Counted from the stretch's first letter, positions 1-12,188 are shown. The stretch is 64,000 bases of DNA from Sepiola atlantica (GCA_963556195.1 OY744544.1:51186825-51250824); one strand, 5' to 3'. The notes: generated by a model not told the origin, from the sequence alone. Numbers and translations: made by a program.

Positions 1-154
1 AATCAGTTAATAAAATATGAGACATCAGTTAGAAACACGATCACGATGCGAATGATGTATTCATTTTTCAAATGAATAAAAACACTTATTAAAATCCACA
101 TATTTCGCCTTTACATGACTTTTTCATTGGCGTAAGCCACTTTTCTTTTATCTT

Positions 155-255
155 ATTCATTGTTGAGATCTAACGACGTTGCCGCCGTAGACTCCCGATG
201 TTATAGGAGACTGTCTTTTAAATGTTCTGCTATTTCTAGTGAAAACGTTGGAACG
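155..255 (+). repeat. Dispersed repeat, copy 1 of a direct pair
   Basis: This stretch is clearly similar, in the same orientation, to 1890-1995. Both share ATCTAACGACGT, then CGCxGTAGA, then GACTxTCTTTTAAATGT, then TGAAAxxTT, with scattered substitutions and a short indel. The repeat is too decayed to classify. Positions 1-154 before it show nothing recognisable. Confidence 0.55.
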
Positions 256-678
256 TGTGTATACGTATTGATTGCAATATTATTACATTTAGATCATCGG
301 CGAATGACTAAATGAGAAATCAGAAACAAAATACGATGCGATATATTTTGTATCTTCTATATAAAGTTAAGACGATGCTCCCCTATACTTTTGTCAAGAA
401 TACGAACATTACTACAGTCATCACATGGTTACGAAACTCATCACTATATTACGCTTATTCTGTCTTATTGTGTTTTAGTAAATTTGTGATTGTTTCTCCA
501 GCTAACACTAAATATTACTTTTGGCCTACCATATTAGACTCTCTCCAAAACATACTCCATATTTGTGGTAGCAAAAACTTTTCCCCCTAAAACTTTTGTA
601 CTAACACTTTCCCTATCGACACTTAGAACTAATACACAATGTCTACTGTTCAAAAACGTGTCCGGTAATATTTGCTAT
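256..678. other. No recognisable gene
   Basis: AT-rich sequence. A 92-codon open frame from 312 is present, but its composition is ordinary and no domain is recognisable, so it is not called. Confidence 0.5.
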
Positions 679-782
679 TTACTACATAATACAAAACATT
701 ACACAAACATTTAGTGAGCGCTCCCTCTTAATAGAGGGAGCGTCCACTAAATGTTTGTGTAATGTTTTGTATTATGCAGTAA
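679..782. repeat. Long near-perfect palindrome (49-bp arms)
   Basis: The left arm 679-727 and right arm 734-782 are reverse complements at about 46 of 49 positions, with a 6-base loop TTAATA at 728-733. The arms contain ACATTACACAAACATTTAGT and a GC-rich tip GCTCCCTC. The structure could be a small foldback MITE or an RNA hairpin. No protein is associated with it. Confidence 0.85.
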
Positions 783-1752
783 CTTTTCATTCAAGTATTA
801 TATTCGAGAATATCGGATTACATTATTTCTACCTATTACGTATACATTTATACTCATTCCGGTTTTTAGACAATGCAATTAACGAACATAGTTCCTTACA
901 GTTTTTCATTATTCAACATGGGGTATACAATTTCTCAAGCGACTCGACTTCCGAATACAGTCAATATACGTCAAGATACTCGACAGTGTCATAAAGTTGA
1001 CCTACTGAATACTACACCTTTCACACGCATAATATCCAAACATTTGTAAAAAAACAGAGATTTCATCGTATAGAAATGACCCAAAACGTGTGACGGGTGG
1101 ACCCTAAATGTGGACGCTTCCTGGCGGATCGTAAATAAACGCATGACAGCTAGAGGCTTTGTTTGTGTGACCTATTATTCAAAAGATTTTTTACTTACTT
1201 TCGTGGCCAAGAAGTAATCGACGAGGGAGGGTGGGACGGATGGCAATGAGCAGGATTTTTTTTTAATTCAACGTTATCATGTAGTAATTTGAAAATAAAC
1301 TAATGTAATATATAGTACTTTAACTATCGTGAATATCATCATTTCGCTTGGTTTTTTAGTGCTCTACAGACGTCTTTAATTATATTTGTGTGTTTATGTA
1401 GTGCTCAGGAGCCATACTAATTTTACTTTTTTTTCTATTTTTTCCTCGCAAAAAGGGAATATATGTATAAAGATAACAGGGGGTAATTGGTTTTATTAGG
1501 GTTCTATAGGCCTCTTCAATTTTAGAAGTGCTCATTATCATAGATAGAGCGGATGTTTAATCAAAAAAAAATCTAGAGAAATACCGGTACCATGGAATAG
1601 ACAGAAAGACTCCTACAATCGGGTCTTCTTCCTTCCTCCAATTCTCCTTTCATCCTTCAACAATTCCAAACAGACAATTATTCTAAAATTAAAATTTCCG
1701 GTATGACCTATTTGCGTTCTGTCGGATGTTGACAAATTTTAATTCATTCTTT
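783..1752. other. No gene seen; AT-rich, pyrimidine-rich toward the end
   Basis: There is no convincing coding frame. From about 1610 the plus strand becomes pyrimidine-rich (CTTCTTCCTTCCTCC) and leads into the Helitron-like terminus. A similar pyrimidine-rich lead precedes the related motif near 35.6 kb. Confidence 0.4.
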
Positions 1753-1800
1753 TGTATTTCTCCCGGGCAACGCCGGGGGGGGGGGACGGGTCCAGCTAGT
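1753..1800 (+). mobile_element. Helitron-like 3' terminus
   Basis: CCCGGGCAACGCCGGG at about 1762-1777 can form a short GC hairpin (CCCGG/CCGGG around GCAACG). After a G-run the sequence ends in CTAG followed by T at 1796-1800. A hairpin a short distance upstream of CTRR, inserted before T, is the classical Helitron 3' end. No Rep/helicase frame is seen just upstream, so this is probably a non-autonomous or decayed copy. The same motif is the core of the tandem domains at 35.7-40.2 kb. Confidence 0.55.
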
Positions 1801-1889
1801 TTAATATAAATGGAAATAATCATTCAAATCAAGTATTTCGGCCTAATAAGCCATTTTAGTGGTACATACAGTTTTTCTTTGTTTCTTCA

Positions 1890-1995
1890 TTATCGAAATC
1901 TAACGACGTCGACGCTGTAGAACCCATGACAACTCCTGTTGTTATTGAAGACTATCTTTTAAATGTCCTGCAATTTGCAGTGAAAGTTAAAACTA
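1890..1995 (+). repeat. Dispersed repeat, copy 2 of a direct pair
   Basis: Same-orientation copy of 155-255, with the Helitron-like terminus lying between the two. An 85-codon frame crosses it (1926-2183) but runs into an Ile-Tyr tail encoded by (TA)n. No domain is visible, so it is not called as a gene. Confidence 0.55.
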
Positions 1996-2098
1996 AACTC
2001 ACGCGCCCCATCCCTGCACTAAGAAAGTATCGTCAAATGTTTTTCCTGTTGTTGTTTAACGTTTTATTTGATTTTTTTAAATGTAATCGTTATTATAA

Positions 2099-2100
<2 letters not shown>

Positions 2101-2182
<82 letters not shown>
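2101..2182. repeat. (TA)n microsatellite
   Basis: About 80 bp of pure TA dinucleotide immediately upstream of a hairpin element. Confidence 0.97.
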
Positions 2183-2185
<3 letters not shown>

Positions 2186-2244
2186 CGTGTGATTATATTG
2201 AAAATAAATTAATAAAGTGCTCGGTCGCAAGGGAGTGCCCGCTA

Positions 2245-2535
2245 ATATAATTTATTTGAAAACTATATGTAACATATTTCTGAAAACGTACCGCTGTTTC
2301 ATCTAGATGGTCTGACGTTTAACATAAAAAATATGTAAGCTCAGTGGAATCGTCGGCGGTCTGAATGAGGTAAAAAACCACGATGAGAAATCATTTTTTC
2401 TCATCGTGGTTTTACTTCCTCATTCACAACACATATGATTCGATTAAGCTTAAATATATTTTTAAACATGTATAAAGCCACCCTATCTGGATGGAACCGC
2501 GGTACGCTTTCTGAAATATGTAACGAATAGTTTTA

Positions 2536-2547
<12 letters not shown>
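2245..2547. mobile_element. Hairpin (foldback/MITE-like) element bordered by (TA)n
   Basis: The whole unit is an imperfect inverted repeat. The outer arms share ATAATTTATTTxAAAACTAT, then GTAACATATTTC, then CGTACCGC and a CATCxAGAT block. The inner arms 2363-2390 and 2398-2425 are almost perfect (CCACGATGAGAAA and its complement) around a short loop. Its right border runs into a second TA array (2541-2596), and its left side has one at 2101-2182. There is no coding capacity. Confidence 0.75.

Positions 2548-2597
<50 letters not shown>
2541..2597. repeat. (TA)n microsatellite
   Basis: About 56 bp of TA repeats on the right side of the hairpin element. Confidence 0.95.
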
Positions 2598-2599
<2 letters not shown>

Positions 2600-3164
2600 A
2601 TAAATGTGCACTCTAGTATTTACGCTAAACGCTAAACTTCCTATTTTAAGTAAATTCCTATTTAAACAAAAGACACACTGCTTATGTATATGCGATACCG
2701 ATCGCAAGGGTAACTAATTTGCATATTGGTTTGAGTAAATACAGTTTATTAATTAACTATTATTTTTTATTGTTTTTTTTTTAATTCAATTTTGATTTAG
2801 ATTTTTATAAAACAAATAGTTCTGTTTCGTAACATTTTTATTTATTTCGTGGACAAACATTTAACATTTGTGTTCAAATGTTCCTTACTTTGGAGGGAAT
2901 GACTTGATTCTCAAATTGCGATCTATATCTTAGTTGGAAAAGAAAAAGCAAATTGATGTATTCTTACTGTTTCTATCGTTACGGTCATATTTAAAGATGA
3001 ATACATTTGTGTAAAATTTAATCATAATATTTTTTTATCCATATGATTAACTGAGAAAAATTGATTTTGTTTCGCGTTTACAACAAAAATGGGAATGAAA
3101 TGTTTATTATTTTTAATTATTGTTTCAAGTATTACAAGTAGCGCACTGTGCGAAGCCAGCTAGA

Positions 3165-3176
3165 ATATATATATAT

Positions 3177-3245
<69 letters not shown>

Positions 3246-3250
3246 TATAT
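3165..3250. repeat. (TA)n microsatellite
   Basis: TA array with one CACA interruption near its start and AAATATATAAAT at its end. Confidence 0.95.
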
Positions 3251-5936
3251 AAATCAAAAGCCGATATCATATATTCAATTTTGGGGGTTAGAAGTTTACC
3301 GTATTTGCAATAAGCTGAAACCTAGACAGGATAATAGTGAAAAAGACTCAAACAGAAACGCTTAAAAGTAGATGTTGCTGTCTTCGCTGTTCACACGTTT
3401 AAGTCGAATGAATCAGAAAATGTTGAGATGAATCCAATCTTAGTATTATTGTTGTATTATAGGATGGTACAATAATATTGCGGGTCTGCATTCGCACCAG
3501 ACAACCATGAACAGTAATGACAACGTTTTACTTCACTGCTTTTTTATTCATATCAAAGCACTGTAATACAATTAAACTCCATACCTAGTCGTCTAAAAGA
3601 TTGAGATCAAAGGAAATGATCAGTTCCAATGTTTCGATGTGATTATGGAAAATGTGTCATCCATGTCTGCCTTTTATAAGCCTATTAGCCCTGAAAGCGA
3701 CGTTTTCTAACTTTTTCTTGTGTAAAGAGAATTTTACTGACCACATAACATTTTAGTTCTTGCTTTCTGACACACGCTGTTCTTTTGCAATTGACCTCGG
3801 GAATCTTCTACGATTACCACCAACCATTTATTTATAAATCTGATATATGGAAAATATGAAGCCCAGTAAAATCCGAGCTACAGTAGAAATAACGCATATA
3901 TTAAATCATTTGCACACGGGTTGTGTCGTGCAATCACAACTATTCAGTATGACTTGATAAGCAAGCTCTGCAAGTTAAGATATTCGATACAGATTCCCGA
4001 GTTCCACTTAAAGATTCCCGAGTTCGACAGGATTCACCCGAAGAAAGTCGGGGATTACAGTTTACAGGCGAGAACAGTAGTCCGAATAATGCAAATAATA
4101 GGAATTTTCATTTTCTTCCAGTTTTTATTTGTTTATTTCTATATTCATGTGCTTATGCGTTTGTTAATAACGACCCTTCTACCAACGTGTACGTGAACTA
4201 TATTCACTTGAAAAACATTTGCTTTAACTTATTTTTAATCCTACAGTTGGGAAGTGTTCTTGTTTATTCATACCCAGTGCAAACGTGAACTAAAAACAAA
4301 TATTTTATTGTTTTGGGAAATTCTCTTCCCAAATATCGGGAACCTAATTAAACAGCGCAAATATTTTTTCAAACCAAACAGTGACAGCAATGTTTACACT
4401 GAGTCCCCAGTTTCTAGTCAACTCGTTACGCGTCAAATAGTCCCAACTCGCCTGTTTCGCTATGTCAGCGTGTCACTTGTTATTCCGGATGAGGATTGAG
4501 ACTTGTTAAAATAAGAATTATCAGACCCGGTTACCTTCGTCGCGGACATCAATTCGCGCAATGCATCAACTCGAGATAACCAGGATCAATATTTAATACG
4601 TCTGATCACACGAAAATTAAAGAGAGCAAATAGATATTGTTTTAATATTAAGTACATTATCACATTTAATTATATGTGTATGTTGTGTGTTTCTCACGAT
4701 TGCATGATTTAAACATTGAAATAATATTTTATTTATTATTATTAATCGAAAAATTATTGAAATTAAAATAAAGTTAAAGAATAATTTTAAAATCCCATAA
4801 AAATAACATTTAAATACGCAATTGAATCTATCAGAATGCATTTCGATGTTTCTCATGCACGCCAGTCATTTATTTTATTGTTCTATACCTTTTTAAAAAT
4901 GTCTTAGTAAACCTAGTGAATTTGGATAGAGAGGAATTGGGAAAAAATTAATTTTTCACAAAAAATATGATTTCCATCTACTTGTATTAAATCGTTATGT
5001 ATTAAAAGATTAAATGTTTTGGAAAGTATTCATCCAGATCTAAAAAAAAAAATTCATAACATAACAGCACAGGCGATGTTTTATTTTATTTAAACAAAGA
5101 GACTTAAGTTAACAAAAAGAGTTATAAGATAAAACACATTTTTTTATGTAAACTTATTCAGCGATTATTAAATAGGCTCTAATATGTTTAGGTGTAAGAA
5201 CAAGTATTTTTCCACAGTATGTTTTGCGTTTTCGAAATATTAGATAATCGACTTTAATTGCCTTCTCAAAAGAATGCAGTTTAAATTAGTGAAAACCTAT
5301 GCTCTAAATAAAAAAGCCGCTCAGCGAAATATCAAGGTCTTTTAATAAATTATTGTAAAATGTCTATCAAGTGTCACATCGGCTTCCTGCAGAAGACTAT
5401 TTAGTATGTACTAACTGTTTCCTTTTGTCTCTCACAACATTGTTTAACCCAACAGATTAAGCTGACTGGAAATACAAAACCATATGCGATCACGTGATTG
5501 TCTCGGTGATTTCGCCACTTTTCCTGCGCCATTAACTCATCCGAATAGAGAAGATGACAAAATACACATACACCTTAAAATGATTTCAAAATGTGGTGTA
5601 TCCATCTTTAAACATGAGAACCCCATTTAATGTATAGAATTGCGTTGAAAAGATGGTGTCTTAATTAGAGGCTAGCCACAGATTCTCAAATGTTCGGCAT
5701 AAATAGATTCAATCCCTAGGATTCTCCTTATTTGAATGTTTCATTTTCTGTGTTTTAATTCACTTCTTAATAGTGAGTATATTTATTTAGATGCAAAGAT
5801 GGCTTTCATGCAATTATTTTTACTGTTAATCACATACAATAATTCATAACAATTCGTTCAGTCTTGGGGAATATCTTTTTATTTGAAATTACTGTACTAT
5901 TATTATTATCTTGAATGCTTTAACTTATGTATTTGT
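3251..5936. other. Intergenic, no gene recognised
   Basis: Several 80-90-codon frames occur (3921-4196 +, 4254-4499 +, 4617-4856 -) but have no recognisable domain and unremarkable composition. A 14-base block AGATTCCCGAGTTC occurs twice close together near 3990-4025. Nothing else stands out. Confidence 0.4.
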
Positions 5937-6175
5937 TGAGCTTTGAATATTAAGTGTTGACTGTTGAGTATTCTGTGTTAAGTGTTTAACGCTGGGCGTT
6001 GAATATTGAGTGTAGACTATTAAGAGTTGAATGTTGCGTATAGTGTGCAGTGTTGACCGCTGACTATTGAGTGTTGAGTGTTGAGTGTCAAATATAAGTA
6101 TTGCGTGTTAGTTATTGAGTGTTGACTATTGATTGTTGGCTGTTGAGTGTTGTGTTGGGTATTGATTGTTGAAGA
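5937..6175 (+). repeat. Degenerate TTGAGTGTTGA minisatellite
   Basis: About 240 bp made of short TTGA-rich units (TTGAGTGTTGACTATTGAG and variants) in loose register. It is non-coding and probably arose by slippage. Confidence 0.8.
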
Positions 6176-7837
6176 TTTGCTTCATAAAATAAAATCAATT
6201 TGATATTTTCTTTAGTTGTTTCATAATATCCATGTGTGAAAACTTCTCTAAAATTTTGCAGTGCGTATTCTTTTCCATGGGCCACTTTATAATCTATAAT
6301 GTCATCCTGACTTTTCCGTTTTTACCATTCATTCCGTTTCATTCTGCTTTGTAATATTCTATAATCAATGTCAATTCTTAAGGGAGCAAACTCGTCGAAA
6401 ATGATGTGAATTTTATTTTATGGCTTTCGTGGTTTTCATTTCCCTCTGGGTTCTTTTGTTTGCGTTAAAACATAGCTAGAGTGCATTCGCAAAATGACAC
6501 TGATCCTGCTTCAATCTGCGGTAAAACGCAAAAGCGGCAAAAGGCAAAAACGGCAAAAGGCAAAAACAGCAAAACTATGTTCAGACAAAAAAAACGAAAA
6601 GTACGAGCGACCAAAACACTCCAATTTGCAAATTATTTCTCAAGATAGAAAAACGCTTTTATCGTAATGATCACAGTATTAGTTCATGCATTATTTATTA
6701 ATCCACTTAAAACAAAAACAAAAATTTTCTCAAACATTTTATTTTAAGGTATATTTTATATACATATCGCCAAAATTGTTATTTTAATTCTGAAAGGTAA
6801 TTACAGTCCTTCCCATGCCGCTTCCTTAAAAACTATCTCGTTTTATATTGATAAAGAAAGGCAACAATAAAATAATCCTGATGTTACTATTAAACACGTA
6901 GCTTGATAGCAAAAAAGAAGGTAGAAGGGAAACGAAAAGAAATAAATAGCGAGCAGAAAATGACTAATTTTCGATTTTGTCTTTTTTTTGTTTTAATTAA
7001 AATGCTTTTACAAACTCAGGTTTTCCCGATTCACACAATCTAACACGAGCCCAATGGGTGGTCACAGTTTTTCCAGTATGACATTTTCTTTGTCTGCTTG
7101 AATTGACCAAACACAATACGCTGATTGAAAGTTCCAATTTAACTAAAGCTTACAAAATAAGCTACCCGTATTTTCTTGTAAAAATGAAACAGTTATATTT
7201 TTGTACTCTGGGAATCTGGTGTTTAATCGAATCACGAGTTAAAGAAAAATGAAATCGCATTTTTAGAGTGAGACGAAATAATATTCGAGATGTCACGTTT
7301 AACTAAGATTATCTCAAAATTTCACATTTAACTAACATTGTCAACTACGTCCATCCGACAAATTTTGCAAGAATTGAATTTATTTTTGAAATGTTTAATC
7401 TTACAGTACTCAGTAATCGATTAAATAAATAGCAGAATATGTAGAAGAGGTTGAGTAAAGACGAACCTCTATTGTTTATTATCTCTCTTTTTATACATAT
7501 TTTTAATTTGATTCCGTAAATGCATTAACAATTGCCTTGTACAGTTTTATCAAACGGGCTTCATTTTTGTTACATCGTCGTCTTCTTCAATATCATAACT
7601 TCCTGTAGACAACATTCTTCCTTTTAAGCAAGAAAAGTTTAAGATTTTATTTTGTATTGCCCACGTCGAATACTTTTTTGCAGTAAAAAAGTAAAGATTT
7701 AATAACTATTTACTGATGTTTAATTTGATGTAAAACCAACAAAATTGTGCAAAATGGAGAGGATATTATGTGATAGTATATCAAATGCTATAATACAACT
7801 ATTTCTATGTGTCTACTATTTTTCATTCACTAGGCCA
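6176..7837. other. Intergenic, no gene recognised
   Basis: AT-rich. A short G/A-rich run at about 6525-6575 repeats GGCAAAAGGCAAAAAC. No other structure is visible. Confidence 0.4.
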
Positions 7838-8082
7838 CGGTGAGCATGGATTAGCAAAACACTGGTGGTGTGTCCTGGAGTCCGAATTACAACATGTCTT
7901 CCCAGATTTCCAGCACTCTTCTTTTCATTCGATAACTATTGTAAATCAACTTGCGTTCTCGCAACAGTCGTTTACCATTATTTTTCGTTTATAACGACCG
8001 TTCGTCTTCTCTGGAATTTGAGTGACGAATAATCTCCCATGATTTCACTACTCCTTGTTCCCTTCGGGTGGAGGTCTTTTAA
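7838..8082 (-). mobile_element. 3' region of a REL-type non-LTR retrotransposon (copy B, part 1)
   Basis: This block matches 26216-26440 and, less well, 30433-30640. All share TGGAGTCxGAxT, AACAGxCGTTTACCATTA, CxGCCGTTxGT and GGAATTTGAGTGA-type blocks in the same order. The 30.4-kb copy lies directly after a decayed endonuclease tail read on the minus strand, so these are probably 3' untranslated ends of the same family on the minus strand. The copy is interrupted at 8083 by a 23-bp minisatellite. Confidence 0.5.
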
Positions 8083-8409
8083 TTTTCCAACATTATTAAC
8101 AATCATTTTCCAACATTATTAACAATCATTTTCCAACATTATTAACGATCATTTTCCAACATTATTAACAATCATTTTCCAACATTATTAACGATCATTT
8201 TCCAACATTATTAACGATCATTTTCCAACATTATTAACGATCATTTTCCAACATTATTAACGATCATTTTCCAACATTATTAACGATCATTTTCCAACAT
8301 TATTAACGATCATTTTCCAACATTATTAACGATCATTTTCCAACATTATTAACGATCATTTTCCAACATTATTAACGATCATTTTCCAACATTATTAACG
8401 ATCATTTTC
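8083..8409. repeat. 23-bp minisatellite, about 14 copies
   Basis: The unit TTTTCCAACATTATTAAC plus GATCA or AATCA repeats without spacers. Early copies alternate AATCA and GATCA, and later copies are all GATCA. The array is homogeneous toward its right end, which suggests recent expansion. Confidence 0.97.
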
Positions 8410-8800
8410 TGTGACACCAATTGATTTTGATGCAACACCGTTTTATTTTTTGTCCGACTGCGGAGTGGATGAAATATTTCAGGATTTTCTTAGATCAACC
8501 TTAACAAGTGAGATTCCCCAGGTTTCATGTAATGTTATTTCTCTATTTTAGTCTTGTTTACGCAACATTATTACATTTAAACTGAAGACGTGGGTTGCTC
8601 GTTATGTGGGCTGGTTATCGAACTTAAGGATTTGTTTTAGATTTCAACTGTTATCATCAGTACGATGTTTTGTGTTGTCTTAATCCTCCCTGTCATTCCA
8701 ATTTCTCCTCTTCTCATCATGTTAATTTTTAAATTGTTAATAGTGCTTCTATAAATATTAGTATTAAAGTAGTTTTTCCATCTTTCATATTCCATTCAAC
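8410..8800 (-). mobile_element. 3' region of a REL-type non-LTR retrotransposon (copy B, part 2)
   Basis: The block from about 8620 (ACTTAAGGATTTGTTTTAGA, TTTCAACTGTTATCATCAGTAC, CATTCCAATTTCTCCTCTT) aligns with 30868-30975, where the minus strand encodes the end of the endonuclease domain (ILRKVLK). It is a more decayed version of the same C-terminal/3' region. Confidence 0.45.
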
Positions 8801-8936
8801 TTTCTGGCAGAGTCCGTGTATTTCCTTAGATTGCATTGCACCTTAATGTTTACACTGTGAACGGAACAGTTTAGTGTTTAGCTGTTTCTTACTTTCTTGA
8901 TGACTATTTTCACGGTGCTTGGTATAGTTTGCCTTA

Positions 8937-8983
8937 TTATTTTCATTATTACTATTATTATTACCATCATCATCATCATCATC

Positions 8984-9030
<47 letters not shown>
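8937..9030. repeat. Trinucleotide tract (ATT)n(CAT)n(AGT)n
   Basis: Three adjoining triplet tracts, the longest being AGT. They produce a spurious Ile/Ser-rich frame. Confidence 0.95.
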
Positions 9031-10975
9031 CTTTGCATTCTCGGTTGTTGTAATTTACAATTTTTTTATTTCGTTTTCTTTGATGCCGTAACGTTTCGTT
9101 ATTCCGTTATTGCTTCCCTTTTCGTTCATTCTCGTATCCCTTTCATCTTTTATGGACTACCGACTGTGCATGCCGAAGCATTTACGTGAAATCGCGCGCA
9201 TTACCGATCGCATATTTACGTACTTGACACGCGCGTATAAAAGCAGACGCATATGTTTGCATAGGCGTAAAAAGGATCGAACGACAATTCAACCCGGAAT
9301 TAATCAGTCTGGCTGATATAATCAAATTCTTTCCGACTACTCATACATATTCAGCGCGTAATAGGCCAACCTACTCAGAGTCATTAACGCACGTGCTGTA
9401 ATGGCAAATCTGGAATATGCATTAAGCTTTGATAAAAAAAAATGTTTTAAGATCAGCAATTCAAAACTCACTCGAATCAATCGTTCGCTTCATAGACCCA
9501 TTATATATTACAACCAATCGTCTCAACATGACTGTGTCTTGGCGTATAGAGAATCAGACGTTCATGCTGCGACGTCCAAACCAAAAGTGTTTCCAAATAG
9601 TCTCTACTTAAATTGATTCACGAAGTATTTCCGATAAAATCAATAAATATTTATTCTTAGTTCAATCAATGTATGTACTTTGAATGCAAATTATACGTTT
9701 AGTACACGTTTAAGGTTTCGCCAAGATTATTAAAAGCGTCACAACCCGAAAATGAAAAGCGAGTACAATTTTTGGGGTCAGATTCCGTTTTTGATTTCAC
9801 AATGTCTCACTGTAAACGTCTCGCTCAGTTTGAATACTCACATTTCTCTCTTTAACTCGTCAGCGTCCTGGTGTCTCTTTACAAAGAAACCTTAAGTATC
9901 ATTTATGTATCTTGTTTTGATATCAAACCGTATGGTGATCTCCTCTCACATTGACTACTGCGTCCTTCTATAATAAGACACAATGACGTCTTGCATAGAG
10001 ACCTTCACATCTGCATATTACGTTTAATCGCTCTGAAACTTAGAAACAACATGGCAAAGTTCATTTCCTACCTTCTTTTCGATATTATATAGGATTCTTT
10101 TTAATTTTTTATTGTTTATATCTGTTGTTCGTATTCCATTAATTCTTGTCTGTTCCATTAACATTGAGAATGAGATTTATCTACACGACTATAATTTAAT
10201 CGGTTCCTCTAAGTTGCATTTAAATCTATTTGAAGACTACACATGTTATTTTATAAACCGACATGTACAACATCATTATTACGTCGATAACATTTCCCCA
10301 CATAATTCACACGCTTATTACAGTTACTTAAAAAGTAACTGAAATGTAATAAAAATAATAAATGCAAATCTGATCAACGGAAACTCTTTTTAAATAATTT
10401 AAAAAAAAATGTAGTTTGACTAACATGTCGTTAATTTTATTAACAAACATTTTAGAAATAATAAAAACAACACTAATCCGTTTTATACAGTAGATAGTAT
10501 TTACACATAAAGGGAGTTGAGGTGTTAATCAGGGATTAAGTGTGGAACCGGGATACTGGGTGAGGTGGGAAAGAAGTTGGGAAAACATACGTACCAAGCT
10601 CAACAGCCTTGAATCCTTAACTATATAAAAAGGAATAGGATGCCCAAATATTTAAGTCAATATTAGAAACATTGAAAGAAGTTAAAACTCCAGAATGTTT
10701 ACCTCGGATTCGAAAATTTAAAAGCAATTTCGAAATGAAACGTTTGTTTAATACATCGGGGTAGAAGGTTCTCATTCCGTTTTCTATAAAGTCTTAAGAG
10801 AGATTTGTAATTCTGAGGTAGTACTGCATGTAGTGGTGATTGAACCTTATTAAAGGACTAAACCTGCAAAACTGATTTTAACATACATTGCGACACGTGC
10901 CCACCTAGAATATTATAGCATGAACATTGTTAGCTACAAAGCTAATATTATTTAGGATTGATAGTATTCCTACTA
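9031..10975. other. Intergenic, locally CpG-richer at 9.15-9.30 kb
   Basis: At 9160-9310 CpG is commoner than around it (ATCGCGCGCATTACCGATCGC) and a TATAAAAG lies at 9236-9243, but no credible gene follows. The frames at 9110-9316, 9401-9616 and 10112-10342 have no recognisable domain. The rest is AT-rich without visible structure. Confidence 0.35.
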
Positions 10976-10977
10976 AT

Positions 10978-10990
10978 ATCTATCTATCTA

Positions 10991-11057
<67 letters not shown>

Positions 11058-11058
11058 T
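10978..11058. repeat. Compound microsatellite (TATC)n(TC)n(TA)n(TG)n
   Basis: Adjacent TATC, TC, TA and TG runs. Confidence 0.95.
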
Positions 11059-11059
11059 T

Positions 11060-11122
11060 GTGCATGTACTTTTCTATGTTTATATTTAAGAATATAAATA
11101 CACATGAGTCTGCATTTTTCAG

Positions 11123-11188
<66 letters not shown>

Positions 11189-11265
11189 ACGACGGCTAAA
11201 ATGCAGACACATGTGTATTTACATTCTTAAATATGAACCTCAAAATGTACAGGGCAAGTATAATT
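11060..11265. mobile_element. Hairpin element with (TA)n in its loop
   Basis: The left arm 11066-11128 and the right arm 11185-11262 are inverted copies sharing ATATTTAAGAATxTAAATACACATG and TCTGCATTTT. A pure TA run (about 11128-11184) forms the loop. A single similar arm lies at 12136-12188. There is no coding sequence. Confidence 0.75.
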
Positions 11266-12135
11266 AACTTTTAAAATGTTGAAGCTTTAATTGAGATTTG
11301 AAGAATTAAATGTACACTAATAAAATCACACTTAATACCAAAGTTACTAAAATAGCAGACATGTGCAATGATTCTTCTTTGCTCTATCTTCGATATTCGT
11401 AGTTTGATTAACCCCCAATAAAATATATAATATATTATATTTATGATATAAAACCCCCAAAATGAATAAGTAGATTTCGTCTAAATAGTTACCTCAAGTA
11501 AACAGAAAAAATGATGGCAAATTACTAGTTATGCTTACTGATTTTGTGATTTGATTTAGTGATCTAAAACCTTATTTTTAAACTTTATTTTTGAAAAACA
11601 GTTGAAAAGATGTTTGAAAATTAAAACAAATATTTTAATCTATTTGTGACTGTAAAGAAATGCAAAACATTAGGAAGATTTTAAAACTAAAAGTTGGAAC
11701 AAAATGGTGCGCTCAATTAGAGGGATTTAACTATGAGGACAAGTTTAATGTAATTCATACATGTAACACTTTTGTTTTGTTTTTGTAATTAAATTTTAAA
11801 AAACACATGTGTTTTGCATGTAACACAAACAATCAAAATTTGCTTACATGTGCAGTATAGATACATTGTTAAATACAGGCAGATTCTATAGCTGATAAAT
11901 GTCAGCCAAATAATCCACTCCCCTCGAGTTAATGTGATAAAGAGCAATCGCTCATAGATTCTCCTAATTTTGAATGATGCTTTAAGCAAATTATACTTTA
12001 TTTAATTGTACACCTAATTCCTCATTCCTTATTATTCTCTATAAATTGATAATTTTACTTTACATTTTATTCTTTAAATACCAATTCCAGCTTCAATATT
12101 CAAAGAGTGAATTCCAATTGTCCTGTTCTGTTTCA

Positions 12136-12188
12136 GGTTTTTATTTAAGAATATCATAGCAATACGTTCGCATTTTTCAGTCGAGTCT
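12136..12188 (+). repeat. Solitary arm of the 11.1-kb hairpin element
   Basis: The sequence TTTTATTTAAGAATATCATA followed by CGCATTTTTCAGT resembles the left arm of the 11060-11265 element, with several substitutions. Confidence 0.4.

Noticed and set aside
8083..8409. Possible CRISPR-like array
   Set aside because: The 23-bp units are contiguous with no unique spacers, and the genome is eukaryotic.
9236..9243. TATAAAAG as a core promoter
   Set aside because: The motif fits a TATA box, but no credible transcript, start codon context or domain-bearing frame follows.
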